NCBI GenBank assembly: GCA_030533005.1
Contig: JAUNJX010000003.1
Coordinates: forward strand, 27,027-91,026
Source: Clostridia bacterium
Lineage (GTDB): Bacteria > Bacillota > Clostridia > Christensenellales > CAG-138
DNA length: 64,000 nt
Reading direction: 5' to 3'
Shown here: one piece after another, positions 43,368 through 52,576 of the stretch
How the letters are laid out: each line of letters opens with the position of its first letter
How positions within the stretch are numbered: the stretch's first letter is position 1
Program-made: the position numbers and the translations under genes
The notes under the pieces: generated by a model
Told to the model about the DNA's origin: nothing
The model's input: the letters and a program-made list of their open reading frames with translations, nothing else
The model's database searches: none

Positions 43368-44387
43368 TCAATCCTCTATATCCGGCAGGCTCGCCAGTGC
43401 CGCGGCGATGCTGGCGTTCACGTCGGCAGCCGCGAAGGCGCGCGCCTGCTCGATCGCGGAGCAGAACGCCTTGGCGTTGGAGCTGCCATGCGCCTTGATC
43501 ACGCCGCCCGCGATGCCCAGCAACGGTGCGCCGCCATATTCCGTATAATCAAGATGTCGCTTGAATCGCTTAAAAGCGGGCTTGGATAGCGCTGCGCCAA
43601 GCTTGGAACGCGTATCCGCCATCAACTCCGCCTTCAACATACCCATGAGCGCGGAAGCCATGCCCTCGGTATACTTGAGCACCACATTGCCGTCAAATCC
43701 GTCGCATACCAGTACGTCATAATCGCCGGAAAGGATATCCCGCGCTTCACAGTTGCCCGCAAAGTCAATGGGTGCGGCCTGCAAAAGCGGATAGACGGCT
43801 TTAGTGAGCATATTCCCCTTTTCCGCCTCCGCGCCGTTGTTCAACAGTCCCACGCGCGGCTTGTCCACATGCTCCACCTTGCGCATATACGCGTCCGCCA
43901 TCACGGCAAACTGTTGGAGATAGGAGGGCTTGCAATCCGTATTGGCGCCGGAATCCAGCATGAGTATGCGGCTGCCCTTTACCGTAGGCAGAAGCACCGC
44001 AAGCGCGGGGCGCTTGACGCCAGGCAAGCGCCGTATAATCAACGTAGCGCCCGCGAGCAGCGCGCCCGTGCTGCCGGCGGAAAGCACACAATCCGCCTGC
44101 CCGTCCTTTACGGCCTGCAACGCGCGCACAAGCGAGGATTCCTTCTTGCGCTTGATGGCGACAGTGGGCTGTTCTTCGCAGGTGATCACCTCCGGCGCAT
44201 GGATGACCTCCACACGCTTGTCGTCATAGCTGTATTTGGCAAGCTCTGTACGGATGCGCGCTTCGTCCCCCGACAGGATCGCAACCCAGTCATTATGCTT
44301 GGCGAGAGCCTGCACGCAGCCTTCTACAACGGCCTGTGGTGCGTTGTCGCCTCCAAACGCGTCGATCGCAATGCGCAGTTGTGCCAT
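43368..44387 (-). CDS. plsX: phosphate acyltransferase PlsX
   Basis: This 339-residue enzyme makes acyl-phosphate from acyl-ACP for phospholipid synthesis. It opens RIAIDAFGGDNAPQ and contains LDSGANTDCKP and the C-terminal GAPLLGIAGGVIKAHGSS. A TGGAGG site precedes the ATG. plsX and acpP follow yceD-rpmF, a common Firmicutes cluster; PlsC at the left edge acts two steps later. Confidence 0.96.
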   Translation of the reverse strand: MAQLRIAIDAFGGDNAPQAVVEGCVQALAKHNDWVAILSGDEARIRTELAKYSYDDKRVEVIHAPEVITCEEQPTVAIKRKKESSLVRALQAVKDGQADCVLSAGSTGALLAGATLIIRRLPGVKRPALAVLLPTVKGSRILMLDSGANTDCKPSYLQQFAVMADAYMRKVEHVDKPRVGLLNNGAEAEKGNMLTKAVYPLLQAAPIDFAGNCEARDILSGDYDVLVCDGFDGNVVLKYTEGMASALMGMLKAELMADTRSKLGAALSKPAFKRFKRHLDYTEYGGAPLLGIAGGVIKAHGSSNAKAFCSAIEQARAFAAADVNASIAAALASLPDIED

Positions 44388-44427
44388 TTGAAACCTCCAT
44401 AGCGTTAGTACATTTTTCTACACGACG

Positions 44428-44453
44428 AAAAGGGCTTCCCGTCGGAAAGCCCT
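44428..44453 (-). terminator. terminator-like hairpin after rpmF
   Basis: On the minus strand AGGGCTTTCC and GGGAAGCCCT form a 10-bp stem (one G-U pair) around GAC, followed by TTTTC. It lies 22 nt after the rpmF stop and probably lowers read-through into plsX. Confidence 0.75.
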
Positions 44454-44475
44454 AAACAATACTGTTTGGGAACGA

Positions 44476-44664
44476 TCAAGCCTCGGCCTTTTCCGTATTG
44501 ACGACCTGCTTGCCATCGTAATAGCCGCAATTCTTGCATACCCGATGCGCGAGCTTAGGCTCGTGGCACTGCGGACATTCCATGATGCCGGGCATGGAGA
44601 GCTTCCAGTTGGCTCTGCGGGAATCGCGCCTTGCCTTAGAAGTTTTTCTCTTGGGGACTGCCAT
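44476..44664 (-). CDS. rpmF: 50S ribosomal protein L32
   Basis: This 62-residue protein begins [20 protein letters not shown] and has a zinc ribbon (CPQC...CKNC). It is the zinc-binding form. AAGGAGG precedes the ATG, 2 nt after the yceD stop. Confidence 0.97.
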   Translation of the reverse strand: MAVPKRKTSKARRDSRRANWKLSMPGIMECPQCHEPKLAHRVCKNCGYYDGKQVVNTEKAEA

Positions 44665-44666
44665 GA

Positions 44667-45182
44667 TTACACCTCCTTATCCTCGTTAAGCAACGCGGCT
44701 AATGCAGAAAGCGGATTGGGACTTTCGTCCGGCTCCTCTATCACGCAGTCGCACTGCACTATATTGCGGTCACACCCACAAACGGGGCACAGCCCTTTAC
44801 AATCCTCACTGCACACGCTACGAATGGGCAGGTGCAGGAAAACATTGTCCTGTATCATGGCCGTGAGGTCAAGCACATCGCCCTGATAGGCGTATATGCC
44901 CTCGTCTTCGTTCGCCGTTCTTTCAAAGCGTTCCTCGAACGAAAAGGAGAAGGGTTCCTCAAACGATTTGCCGCATCTTCCGCACACGGAATAGAGTACG
45001 GTCTGCGCCTCACCCGTCACGGTAAAGCCCTCGCCATCATAAACGCAAACGCCGTCTACACGCATGGGTGCGGCAAATGCCACCGTCCGCCCGCCGTATT
45101 CGGTTTGCGCCCACGCTTCACTCTCGTGAAACGCCCCGCCTTCGGCGGCGTTGCGCAACTGTGCGTCTATTTTGACCTTCAT
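44667..45182 (-). CDS. DUF177 (YceD) family protein
   Basis: This 171-residue protein of the YceD family is nearly always encoded beside rpmF and is linked to 23S rRNA accumulation in some bacteria. It has two Cys pairs, CGRC in the middle and [14 protein letters not shown] near the C-terminus, which suggest metal binding. A strong promoter lies at 45210-45238. Confidence 0.88.
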   Translation of the reverse strand: MKVKIDAQLRNAAEGGAFHESEAWAQTEYGGRTVAFAAPMRVDGVCVYDGEGFTVTGEAQTVLYSVCGRCGKSFEEPFSFSFEERFERTANEDEGIYAYQGDVLDLTAMIQDNVFLHLPIRSVCSEDCKGLCPVCGCDRNIVQCDCVIEEPDESPNPLSALAALLNEDKEV

Positions 45183-45209
45183 CGTTTCTCCTCAAAGCCA
45201 ACCTAAGAT

Positions 45210-45238
45210 ATTGTATCCGTCGCCCCTTCGTTTGTCAA
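45210..45238 (-). promoter_or_regulatory. sigma-A promoter of yceD-rpmF-plsX-acpP
   Basis: A perfect TTGACA (45233-45238) and TACAAT (45210-45215) on the minus strand are 17 nt apart, 27 nt before the yceD ATG. It starts 3 nt after the ackA stop. Confidence 0.85.
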
Positions 45239-45241
45239 CGG

Positions 45242-46450
45242 TTATTTTGCAAGCCGCGCGGTGTCTTTTGCAATGACCATTTCCTCGTCGGTGGGGATGA
45301 CATATACCTTGACCTTGCTGCCGGGCTTGGAGATCTCGACCTCCTCGCCGCGGGGACAACTGTCGTTATAGGCAAAGTCCACATCCACGCCAAGGTAATC
45401 AAGACCTTCAAGAATGCGCGCACGCGTGCCGCGGTCGTTTTCGCCCACGCCTGCGGTAAACACGATCGCATCCACGCCGTTCATGGCTGCCGCATAGCTG
45501 CCGATGTACTTCTTCACAGCATAGCTGAAGCACTGCAGCGCGATCTCCGCGCGCTCATTGCCCTTTGCCGCCGCTTCGCCCAGATCGCGGAAATCGCTGG
45601 ATACGCCCGAAAGACCCAGCATGCCGCTCTTTTTATTCATGTAGCTGTCGATGCCCTTCGTGTCAAGGTTCAACTTATTCATCAAATAGGTAACAATGGC
45701 TGGATCCATGCTGCCGCAGCGCGTACCCATAGGCACACCCTCCAGCGGTGTAAGACCCATGGAGGTATCCACGCACTTGCCGCCCTTTACAGCCGCAATG
45801 CTGGAGCCGTTGCCCAAATGGCAGGTGATCACGCGTGATTTTTCCACGGGAATGCCCGCTTCGGCCAGCTTTTCAGCCGCGCGGCCGGAAACATACAGAT
45901 GCGAGGTGCCGTGGAAGCCGTAGCGCCGTACCATGAGGTCGGTATACGCTTCATAGGGCACGCCGTACATATACGCCTGCTTGGGCATGGTCTGATGGAA
46001 GGCGGTATCGAACACAGCGACCATAGGCACGTTGGGCATAAGCTTCTGGCAGGCGCGAATGCCCATGAGGTTAGCGGGGTTATGCAGCGGCGCAAGGCTG
46101 TTCAAGCTCTCGATGGTCGCAATGACCTCGTCGGTGATACGGACGGACTTTGCAAACTTTTCGCCGCCATGAACGACGCGGTGTCCCACAGCGTCGATCT
46201 CGTTCATATCCTTCACCACGCCGATGTCCTTATCCAGCAACGCATCCATCACCATCTTGATGGCGTCGTTGTGATCCTGCATGTCCTTTTCAAACTCATG
46301 CTTGTCCTTGCCGGTGGGCTTATAGGTCAACTTAGAGCCGCCGATGCCTATGCGCTCGCACAAACCCTTGGCGATCACATCGCCGTTTTCCGAATCCATA
46401 AGCTGATACTTCAGTGAGGAGCTTCCTGCGTTAATGACTAGTATTTTCAT
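45242..46450 (-). CDS. ackA: acetate kinase
   Basis: This 402-residue enzyme makes ATP from acetyl phosphate, the last step of acetate fermentation. It has the opening VINAGSSSLKYQL, the GHRVVHGGEKF region, the catalytic Asp/Arg segments and CHLGNGSSIAAVKGGKCVDTSMG. GGAGGAAACGC precedes the ATG. It follows pta by 38 nt, and I see no terminator behind it. Confidence 0.97.
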   Translation of the reverse strand: MKILVINAGSSSLKYQLMDSENGDVIAKGLCERIGIGGSKLTYKPTGKDKHEFEKDMQDHNDAIKMVMDALLDKDIGVVKDMNEIDAVGHRVVHGGEKFAKSVRITDEVIATIESLNSLAPLHNPANLMGIRACQKLMPNVPMVAVFDTAFHQTMPKQAYMYGVPYEAYTDLMVRRYGFHGTSHLYVSGRAAEKLAEAGIPVEKSRVITCHLGNGSSIAAVKGGKCVDTSMGLTPLEGVPMGTRCGSMDPAIVTYLMNKLNLDTKGIDSYMNKKSGMLGLSGVSSDFRDLGEAAAKGNERAEIALQCFSYAVKKYIGSYAAAMNGVDAIVFTAGVGENDRGTRARILEGLDYLGVDVDFAYNDSCPRGEEVEISKPGSKVKVYVIPTDEEMVIAKDTARLAK

Positions 46451-46488
46451 GCGTTTCCTCCATTGTAATCTATATTATAGTATGTTGG

Positions 46489-47487
46489 TTACATATTCTG
46501 CGCCTGCACGGCGGTCATGGCAACGACCGAAACGATATCCTCTACGCTGCAGCCGCGGGAGAGATCGTTGATGGGCTTTGCAAAGCCTTGGCAGATGGGG
46601 CCGATGGCGGTTGCGCCGGCAAGCCGCTGCACCAGCTTATAGCCGATATTGCCCGCCTGCAGGTCGGGAAATACCAATACGTTCGCGTGACCGGCAACGG
46701 GGCTGCCGGGCGATTTGAGCTGACCCACCTTTTCAACAAGCGCCGCATCCGCCTGCAATTCGCCGTCCACGTTGAGATCGGGCGCAAGCTCCTTGACAAG
46801 CGCCGTCGCCTGTGCGACCTTGTCCACGTTCTCATGCTTGGCGCTGCCCTTGGTGGAGAAGGAAAGCATCGCAACCCGGGGATCGATACCGCAAAGCGCC
46901 TTGCCCGTCTGGGCGGACGCGATGGCGATTGCCGCAAGCTGCTCGGCCGTCGGCTCGATATTCACGGCGCAGTCCGCAAAGACCATCACGCCGTTATCGC
47001 CGTAAGATTTGTCCGGCACCTCCATGATGAAGCAGCTGGATACCGTGGACACGCCGGGAGCCGTCTTGATGATTTGCAGACCCGGGCGCAGCGTATCGCC
47101 GGTGGTGCTGATAGCGCCGGAAACAAAGCCGTCGCCCCTGCCGTTTTTGATCATCATGGCCGCATAAAATAACGGATTGAGCATGGACTTCCTCGCCTTT
47201 TCCATATCCACGCCCTTGGCCTTGCGCATCTCGTAGAACATCTCGACATACTTATCGAAATCAACATCCTTTTCGGGATCGACGATCTCAATGCCCTCAA
47301 GGTTCACGCCAAACTTATCGGCGGTGGCCTTGATCTTGTCGGGCGCGCCAAAGAGGGAAACCTTGGCGAGACCCTGATCGGTGATGATGCGGGCGGCCTG
47401 TACGGTACGCTCCTCAGCACCCTCGGGAAGCAGTATGTTCTTAATGTCGTTCTTAGCTTTTGCCTTGATTTGATCGATAACGGACAT
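46489..47487 (-). CDS. pta: phosphate acetyltransferase
   Basis: This 332-residue short-form enzyme converts acetyl-CoA and phosphate to acetyl phosphate. It contains [36 protein letters not shown] and [25 protein letters not shown] precedes the ATG. pta-ackA form an operon with an extended -10 promoter at 47556-47564. Confidence 0.96.
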   Translation of the reverse strand: MSVIDQIKAKAKNDIKNILLPEGAEERTVQAARIITDQGLAKVSLFGAPDKIKATADKFGVNLEGIEIVDPEKDVDFDKYVEMFYEMRKAKGVDMEKARKSMLNPLFYAAMMIKNGRGDGFVSGAISTTGDTLRPGLQIIKTAPGVSTVSSCFIMEVPDKSYGDNGVMVFADCAVNIEPTAEQLAAIAIASAQTGKALCGIDPRVAMLSFSTKGSAKHENVDKVAQATALVKELAPDLNVDGELQADAALVEKVGQLKSPGSPVAGHANVLVFPDLQAGNIGYKLVQRLAGATAIGPICQGFAKPINDLSRGCSVEDIVSVVAMTAVQAQNM

Positions 47488-47555
47488 GAGTAGAAGCTCC
47501 TTTCAAATTAGCTCAAAAGAATTTACAAAATGGCAGAGTAAAACTCAGCTTTGTT

Positions 47556-47564
47556 ATTATACCA
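47556..47564 (-). promoter_or_regulatory. extended -10 promoter of pta-ackA
   Basis: TGGTATAAT on the minus strand is an exact extended -10. No good -35 is present at 16-18 nt. It lies 69 nt before the pta ATG, back to back with the tmcAL promoter. Confidence 0.6.
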
Positions 47565-47603
47565 CAGAATGGCTGTTTGTGTATGGGAATTTGCTTTTGC
47601 CTG

Positions 47604-47632
47604 CTGATATATTTACCTTCTTTTGTTATAAT
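47604..47632 (+). promoter_or_regulatory. sigma-A promoter of tmcAL
   Basis: CTGATA (47604-47609) and a perfect TATAAT (47627-47632) are 17 nt apart, 37 nt before the tmcAL ATG. Confidence 0.6.
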
Positions 47633-47669
47633 AGGCACAGCAAAGTATGTGGAAGGACGGAAATCACAA

Positions 47670-48833
47670 ATGCAGGGAATCGGCGTCATCGCGGAATACA
47701 ATCCTTTTCATAACGGCCACGCCTATCAGCTTGTGGAGGCGCGGCGCATGCACGGCGGCTCTGTCGTATGCGTTATGAGCGGTGATTTTGTGCAGCGCGG
47801 CGAGCCCGCGCTCATTTCCAAGCACCTTCGCGCCAGGCACGCGCTGCTGCATGGTGCGGACATGGTGTTGGAAATGCCCGCTGTGTTTTCGCTTTCGAGC
47901 GCCCAACGCTTTGCCGCCTGCGGTATTCGTATGCTGCAAGCTACGGGTATCGTAAACGCCGTATGCTTTGGCAGCGAGCATGGCGATATCGCGTTGCTGA
48001 CGGAAGCGGCAAGGCGGCTCAACGATGAAAGCCCCGCCTTCACCGCCGCCCTGCAGGCGCAGCTCAAAACGGGTCAATCCTACCCTTCCGCTTTCGCTAA
48101 GGCCGTAGACTCGCCCTATGACTTTGGGCCTAACGACGTACTGGGCGTTGAATACATACGCGCTATCCTTTCGCAAAGCGCCGATCTGCAGCCCGTTTGC
48201 GTCAGGCGCATAGGCGCTGCGCATGACGCGCTTGACGCATCCGGCGGATACGCAAGCGCCAGCGCTATTCGCAAGCAGATTCTATGCGGCGATCTGCAAA
48301 GCTTTTCCGGCTGTATGCCGCCGGACGTCTTGCAGGATCTTCACAGCGCGATCCCCCGCACCCAGCATCAGCTGTCCACCGTGATCCTGTATGCGCTCCG
48401 GCGGATGGATCAGTCTGCCCTTGCGGCACTTCCCGACGTGCGAGAGGGCTTGGAAAACGTGCTTTACCGCGAGGCGCGGCGACAAACCACCTATGAAGCC
48501 TTCCTTTTTGCCTGCAAGACCAAACGCTATACGCTCTCTCGTCTCAGGCGCATCTCTATGTGCGCGCTGCTTGGCATCACCGCCGATATGCTGACGTTCT
48601 CTCCTTATATACGCGTGCTGGGACTGCGCCAAAGTGCCAAGCCGCTTTTGGCGCAAATGTGCGATGCAAGCACGCTTCCCGTTGTCACGCGCTTTTCGCA
48701 GGCCGCCGCCTTGCCTGCTCACGCCGCAAAGCTGCATGCGATCGATATGCTTGCAGGCGAGGTAGCCGCTATGGCCTCCCTTTTCCCTACGCCCGCCCTT
48801 TTCGATTACGCTTCCCCCCTGCTCGTCGTCTAA
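47670..48833 (+). CDS. tmcAL: tRNA(Met) cytidine acetate ligase (YlbM/TmcAL)
   Basis: This 387-residue enzyme uses acetate and ATP to make N4-acetylcytidine at the wobble position of elongator tRNA-Met. It opens GVIAEYNPFHNGH, the nucleotidyltransferase HxGH site, followed by MSGDFVQRGEPA. The ATG at 47670 gives this standard start; the frame open from 47577 would include the promoter. It is divergent from pta, which with ackA interconverts acetate. Confidence 0.92.
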   Translation: MQGIGVIAEYNPFHNGHAYQLVEARRMHGGSVVCVMSGDFVQRGEPALISKHLRARHALLHGADMVLEMPAVFSLSSAQRFAACGIRMLQATGIVNAVCFGSEHGDIALLTEAARRLNDESPAFTAALQAQLKTGQSYPSAFAKAVDSPYDFGPNDVLGVEYIRAILSQSADLQPVCVRRIGAAHDALDASGGYASASAIRKQILCGDLQSFSGCMPPDVLQDLHSAIPRTQHQLSTVILYALRRMDQSALAALPDVREGLENVLYREARRQTTYEAFLFACKTKRYTLSRLRRISMCALLGITADMLTFSPYIRVLGLRQSAKPLLAQMCDASTLPVVTRFSQAAALPAHAAKLHAIDMLAGEVAAMASLFPTPALFDYASPLLVV

Positions 48834-48863
48834 ACACAGCGTCATACCACATAGGATATAAGT

Positions 48864-49865
48864 ATGAAAAAAGTTTTTTCCATGCTCTTTATCCTTTGTA
48901 TGATCTTCTTGCTGCTTTTTAGCAGCGCCGCGCTCCATGCAGCGCAGGACGCCCTCTCCCTCTGGGCCGGACAGGTCGTTCCCGCGCTGCTTCCTTTTTT
49001 TATATGTACGGATATGCTGCAGCGCATGGGTATGACGCCGCGCGGCGCGGTGCCGTTTTTCCTAATGAGTATATTGGCCGGCGCGCCGTCCGGTGCGCGG
49101 CTCTGCGCCGATAGCGATGCACAAGACGGCGCATGCACAGCCCGGATCGCCGCGTGCAACGTGATAGGCCCCATGTTCGTAAGCGGCGCATTCTGCGCAG
49201 GTATGCTCCAATGCCCCCGCTTGGCCTTACCCATTCTGCTCTCGCAATATGCCGGCGCCCTCATGATGCTTTGGCTTTGCCGCCGCACCTCTTTTATTGC
49301 ACCCTCCGCGCCAGCGCAAGCCCAGCCTATCGCATGCGCGCTTAGCGCATCCATATACGGCGGCGTAATGTCCATGCTGTCCATTGGCGGCGTTATCCTG
49401 TTCTACCGCGTGCTGCTCTCCCTTCTGGGCGCATTATGGGCGTGGCTTATGCTGCCGCCGCTTCCGCCCCTTCCGGGTGCGCTTCTTACCGGCATGCTGG
49501 AGGTGGTGAACGGGTGTGCGTTGCTGCCCGCGCTGCAGCTTAGCGTACGGCAAACAGGCGCGCTTGCAGCCTTTCTTTTTTCCTTTGGCGGCCTTTGCGT
49601 CATGACTCAATCCATGCAGTTTTATCCTCTCGATGTATGGCGCTACATGCGCCTTAAGCTTGTGCAGGGCTTACTAGCCGCTTTTCTCGCTTACCTTGTC
49701 ACACCGTTTTTCTTCACGGGCGCGCAGGGCGTTTTTTATACATTCGATATGCATAAAATAGAGCGGAACGCGCTCTCGGCTTTAGCCATTTTTCTCATAT
49801 CCTCCTTTGCCATGCTCGGCGTCTGGATATGGTGCGCTGCTTTACAACACCGGCAGAGAAAGTAG
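48864..49865 (+). CDS. ylbJ: YlbJ-like sporulation integral membrane protein
   Basis: This 333-residue polytopic protein has about nine hydrophobic segments, with LWAGQVVPALLPFFICTDML and LEVVNGCALLP typical of the YlbJ family (nucleoside-recognition fold). In Bacillus YlbJ is needed for spore cortex formation. It is shorter than Bacillus YlbJ (about 400). It follows tmcAL by 30 nt, the same neighbourhood as ylbM-ylbJ elsewhere. Confidence 0.85.
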   Translation: MKKVFSMLFILCMIFLLLFSSAALHAAQDALSLWAGQVVPALLPFFICTDMLQRMGMTPRGAVPFFLMSILAGAPSGARLCADSDAQDGACTARIAACNVIGPMFVSGAFCAGMLQCPRLALPILLSQYAGALMMLWLCRRTSFIAPSAPAQAQPIACALSASIYGGVMSMLSIGGVILFYRVLLSLLGALWAWLMLPPLPPLPGALLTGMLEVVNGCALLPALQLSVRQTGALAAFLFSFGGLCVMTQSMQFYPLDVWRYMRLKLVQGLLAAFLAYLVTPFFFTGAQGVFYTFDMHKIERNALSALAIFLISSFAMLGVWIWCAALQHRQRK

Positions 49866-49973
49866 CTTTTGGCATTCAAAAACATTCTTACGGATTTTTA
49901 ACGCGCATGCGCATATCTGAACACTATCCAAATCCTGACATGCATATAATAACTGTTAATGGTTTTTTATGCT

Positions 49974-50009
49974 GCATATATATGTAACGGGTGTGAGGCA
50001 TATATATGC
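49974..50009. promoter_or_regulatory. paired AT-rich palindromes upstream of cstA
   Basis: GCATATATATG at 49974-49984 and the perfect palindrome GCATATATATGC at 49998-50009 lie 24 nt apart, 56-91 nt before cstA, in the 199-nt gap after ylbJ. A TATAAT at 49945-49950 lies just upstream. They look like a double operator, but no regulator is identified. Confidence 0.4.
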
Positions 50010-50064
50010 GCAAAGGCACAGAAAATCAACCGCAGAGCTTTAAGCTCAGAAAGGGACGAATACT

Positions 50065-51513
50065 ATGACAACATTTCTCATCGGTCTCGTTATTCTTTTC
50101 GTTGGCGGCGCGCTGTATGGTAAATTCTGCGAGCGCGTCTTCCGTCCCGACGATCGTCAGACGCCTGCGTATCGCTTAGAGGACGGCGTAGACTATGTTC
50201 CCATGAAAAGCTGGAAGAACAGTCTGATCAATCTTTTGAACATCGCCGGAACCGGCCCCATCCTCGGGCCTATTCAGGGCATTCTCTTTGGGCCCATCGC
50301 ATTCATCACCATACCTATCGGCTGCGTGATCGGCGGCGCTATGCATGACTATTTCTCCGGCATGCTTTCCCTGCGCAACGATGGCGAGCAGATGCCCGCG
50401 CTGGTTCGCAGGTTTACGAACAAAGGCATTTTCAACATCTATAACATCTTCGTCACCCTGTTGATGTTCCTTGTTGGCGCCGTGTTCATCTACACCCCCG
50501 GCGACATCGCGGCCACGCAGCTCTTTGGCTTCTCCGGTGCTGTGGACGCGCCCTCCACCTGGATCATCTACGCTGTGATCTTCGCGTATTATCTGGCTGC
50601 CACCGTATTCCCCATCGATAAGGTCATCGGCAGGATCTACCCCATATTCGGCGCGATCCTTCTGTTCTCCGCCATCGGCGTGTTCATCGGCCTTTTCACC
50701 AAGGGCTATCAGCTGGATAACTTCACCGGCGTCATCACGCAGGATCACTTCATCCCCGTGTTCTTCATCACCGTTGCCTGCGGTATCCTCTCCGGCTTCC
50801 ACTCCACCCAAACAGCCATCATCGCAAGGTCTGTCAACACGGAGAAGGAAGGCCGCATGACCTTCTACAACATGATGATCCTTGAAGGCTTCATCGCCAT
50901 GATCTGGGCTGCCGCCGCTATGGGCGCTTACAATGGCGGCCTTGCTACCGTCGGTGAGACCGGCGCTACCGCTGTGGTCGGTATCGTTGCCAAGGATATG
51001 CTGGGCTCCGTGGGCGGCTTCCTTGCGATTCTCGGCGTTATCGTGCTGCCCATCACCTCGGGCGACACGGCGCTGCGCAGCGCTCGTTTGATGATCGCAG
51101 ACTGGCTGCACATCGACCAGAAGGATTACAAGAAACGTCTTGGCCTTTCCGCCGTCATCTTCGCAGTGGTCGCCGTGGTTCTTTATTGGTCCAAGTCCAA
51201 TCCCAACGGCTTCACCATCCTTTGGCGTTACTTCGCTTGGAGCAACCAGACCATTGCGCTGTTTGCACTGGCGATCATCAGCATCTATCTTATCCAGAAC
51301 CGGGGCGGCCTCTACTTCCTGATCCCCCTGCTTCCGGGTATGTTCTATGCCTTTGTTACCTTCAGCTTCATCTGCAACGCCAAGATCGGCTTCAATCTCC
51401 CCTGGGGCATTGCCTATGCGCTGGGCGCCGTATTTGCGGCGGCTTATGCGGGCGTGACCGTATGGAGCGGAAAGAAACGCGCTGCCGCCAATCCCATTAA
51501 GGCGGACGTGTAA
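50065..51513 (+). CDS. cstA: CstA family carbon starvation / pyruvate-peptide transporter
   Basis: This 482-residue membrane protein has about 14 helices and the CstA signature around NIAGTGPILGPIQGILFGP and the GCVIGGAMHDYFSGMLSLRNDG segment, plus SGFHSTQTAIIAR. Family members import pyruvate or peptides. It is the short clostridial form; Escherichia CstA has about 700 residues. AAAGGG precedes the ATG. It is monocistronic, ending in the terminator at 51537-51569. Confidence 0.94.
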   Translation: MTTFLIGLVILFVGGALYGKFCERVFRPDDRQTPAYRLEDGVDYVPMKSWKNSLINLLNIAGTGPILGPIQGILFGPIAFITIPIGCVIGGAMHDYFSGMLSLRNDGEQMPALVRRFTNKGIFNIYNIFVTLLMFLVGAVFIYTPGDIAATQLFGFSGAVDAPSTWIIYAVIFAYYLAATVFPIDKVIGRIYPIFGAILLFSAIGVFIGLFTKGYQLDNFTGVITQDHFIPVFFITVACGILSGFHSTQTAIIARSVNTEKEGRMTFYNMMILEGFIAMIWAAAAMGAYNGGLATVGETGATAVVGIVAKDMLGSVGGFLAILGVIVLPITSGDTALRSARLMIADWLHIDQKDYKKRLGLSAVIFAVVAVVLYWSKSNPNGFTILWRYFAWSNQTIALFALAIISIYLIQNRGGLYFLIPLLPGMFYAFVTFSFICNAKIGFNLPWGIAYALGAVFAAAYAGVTVWSGKKRAAANPIKADV

Positions 51514-51536
51514 CACCCACTATAAAACAACACCTG

Positions 51537-51569
51537 AAAAACAGGGCTCCACACGGGGTCCTGTTTTTT
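51537..51569 (+). terminator. intrinsic terminator after cstA
   Basis: A 14-bp stem (AAAAACAGGGCTCC with GGGGTCCTGTTTTT, two G-U pairs) around ACAC is followed by further Ts. It lies 24 nt after the cstA stop. Confidence 0.85.
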
Positions 51570-51590
51570 ATATGCGTACAGCTCTCGTGC

Positions 51591-51630
51591 AAAAAAATAA
51601 GACCCGAAAAGAATCGAATCTTATTTTTTG
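51591..51630 (-). terminator. AT-rich terminator after the coiled-coil gene
   Basis: AAAAAATAAGA and TCTTATTTTTT flank a 16-nt loop. The arrangement reads as a terminator on either strand; it lies 20 nt after the minus-strand gene ending at 51650 and backs up the cstA terminator. Confidence 0.6.
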
Positions 51631-51649
51631 CAGTTCAGTTTATGTCGAT

Positions 51650-52576
51650 TTATTCAAAATCATCGCTGAAATCGTCGTCTTCAAAAACATCCTTCTTTTT
51701 ACGCTTGAACAGGCCGCCAAACAAGGATTTCTTGGGCGCCTCATCAAGATCGTCCTCCTCGTCCACAAGATAAGGATCTTGCGGCGGCTGCGGCGCGGCG
51801 TTCTGCCGTCCGCGCGGCATTTGCTCAGGCTGTGCAGCCTTTGCCTGCGGCTGCTGGGGCTGTACAAATACCGGCGCCGGTGCGACCGGGCGCTGTTGCT
51901 GCTGTGCCTGCGCAGAGCCTGCCATGGGCTGCTGCATGGGCTGCTGACCTGCAGGCTGCTGCATGGGTTGCTGCGGCTGCTGCATCATAGGCTGCGCAAC
52001 TGGCGCCGCTTCCTGCGGCACAACGTTGGTATTGCGCGCCCGCGCATCCAGATCGCGCCGGTTTGCCGCGATCTGTTGACGGTACTCATGCAGAAAACGA
52101 TCCAGATCCGCCATGACCTCATCGGCGTATACCTTGGCGTTGTCAAACACAACGCCTGCGTTGTATTCCGCCTTCTTGGCCAGCAGCTTCGCACGGCGCT
52201 GTGCTTCCTGATAGATCTCATCCTCGGAAACCAGACGCTCATATTCGCTCTTCGCGCTATTCAGGATCTGTTCGGACTTCTCGTTGGAGGCAGCAAGTAA
52301 CGTATCCGCTTCATGCTGTGCGTTTTCGACCAATTCGCGGGCGTGATCCGCCGCGTTATTGATCATGTTCTCCGCCTGCAGCATCACGCTGTTGGCCCGG
52401 CGAATGTCCTCGGGTATGGTCACCTTGAGGTCGCCCAAAATATCATGGAGCTCATCGATCTCCACGATACGCTTGCCCGCTGAGCTGCCGATTTTGGGAC
52501 GGGGGCTGTTCTCGATCGTCTCCTCCAGCTGCTCAATAATGCTGTAGATCCTCATGTTTTGTCCGTTGTCACTCAT
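51650..52576 (-). CDS. coiled-coil 'ATPase'-like protein with Q/P-rich and acidic tail
   Basis: This 308-residue cytoplasmic protein begins with the region seen in the clostridial protein encoded after coaD (usually about 130-170 residues and loosely called an ATPase or F0-b-like): IGSSAGKRIVEIDELHDIL then a helical, DivIVA-like coiled coil (about 50-165). Here it continues into a Gln/Pro/Met-rich stretch (about 185-265) with repeats of QQPMQQP, and a very acidic end (EEDDLDE, then FEDDDFSDDFE) around a basic KRKKK. The start overlaps the coaD stop (ATGA). No catalytic motif is visible; a scaffold role is a guess. Confidence 0.75.
   Translation of the reverse strand: MSDNGQNMRIYSIIEQLEETIENSPRPKIGSSAGKRIVEIDELHDILGDLKVTIPEDIRRANSVMLQAENMINNAADHARELVENAQHEADTLLAASNEKSEQILNSAKSEYERLVSEDEIYQEAQRRAKLLAKKAEYNAGVVFDNAKVYADEVMADLDRFLHEYRQQIAANRRDLDARARNTNVVPQEAAPVAQPMMQQPQQPMQQPAGQQPMQQPMAGSAQAQQQQRPVAPAPVFVQPQQPQAKAAQPEQMPRGRQNAAPQPPQDPYLVDEEDDLDEAPKKSLFGGLFKRKKKDVFEDDDFSDDFE

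Noticed and set aside
49945..49950. Standard sigma-A promoter for cstA
   Set aside because: TATAAT is perfect but no -35 lies at 16-18 nt; CTGACA is only 4 nt away. Not enough for a promoter call.
50176..51516. A 446-codon minus-strand open frame
   Set aside because: It is antisense to cstA, rich in Asp/Gly/His without any domain, and has no promoter or ribosome site in support.
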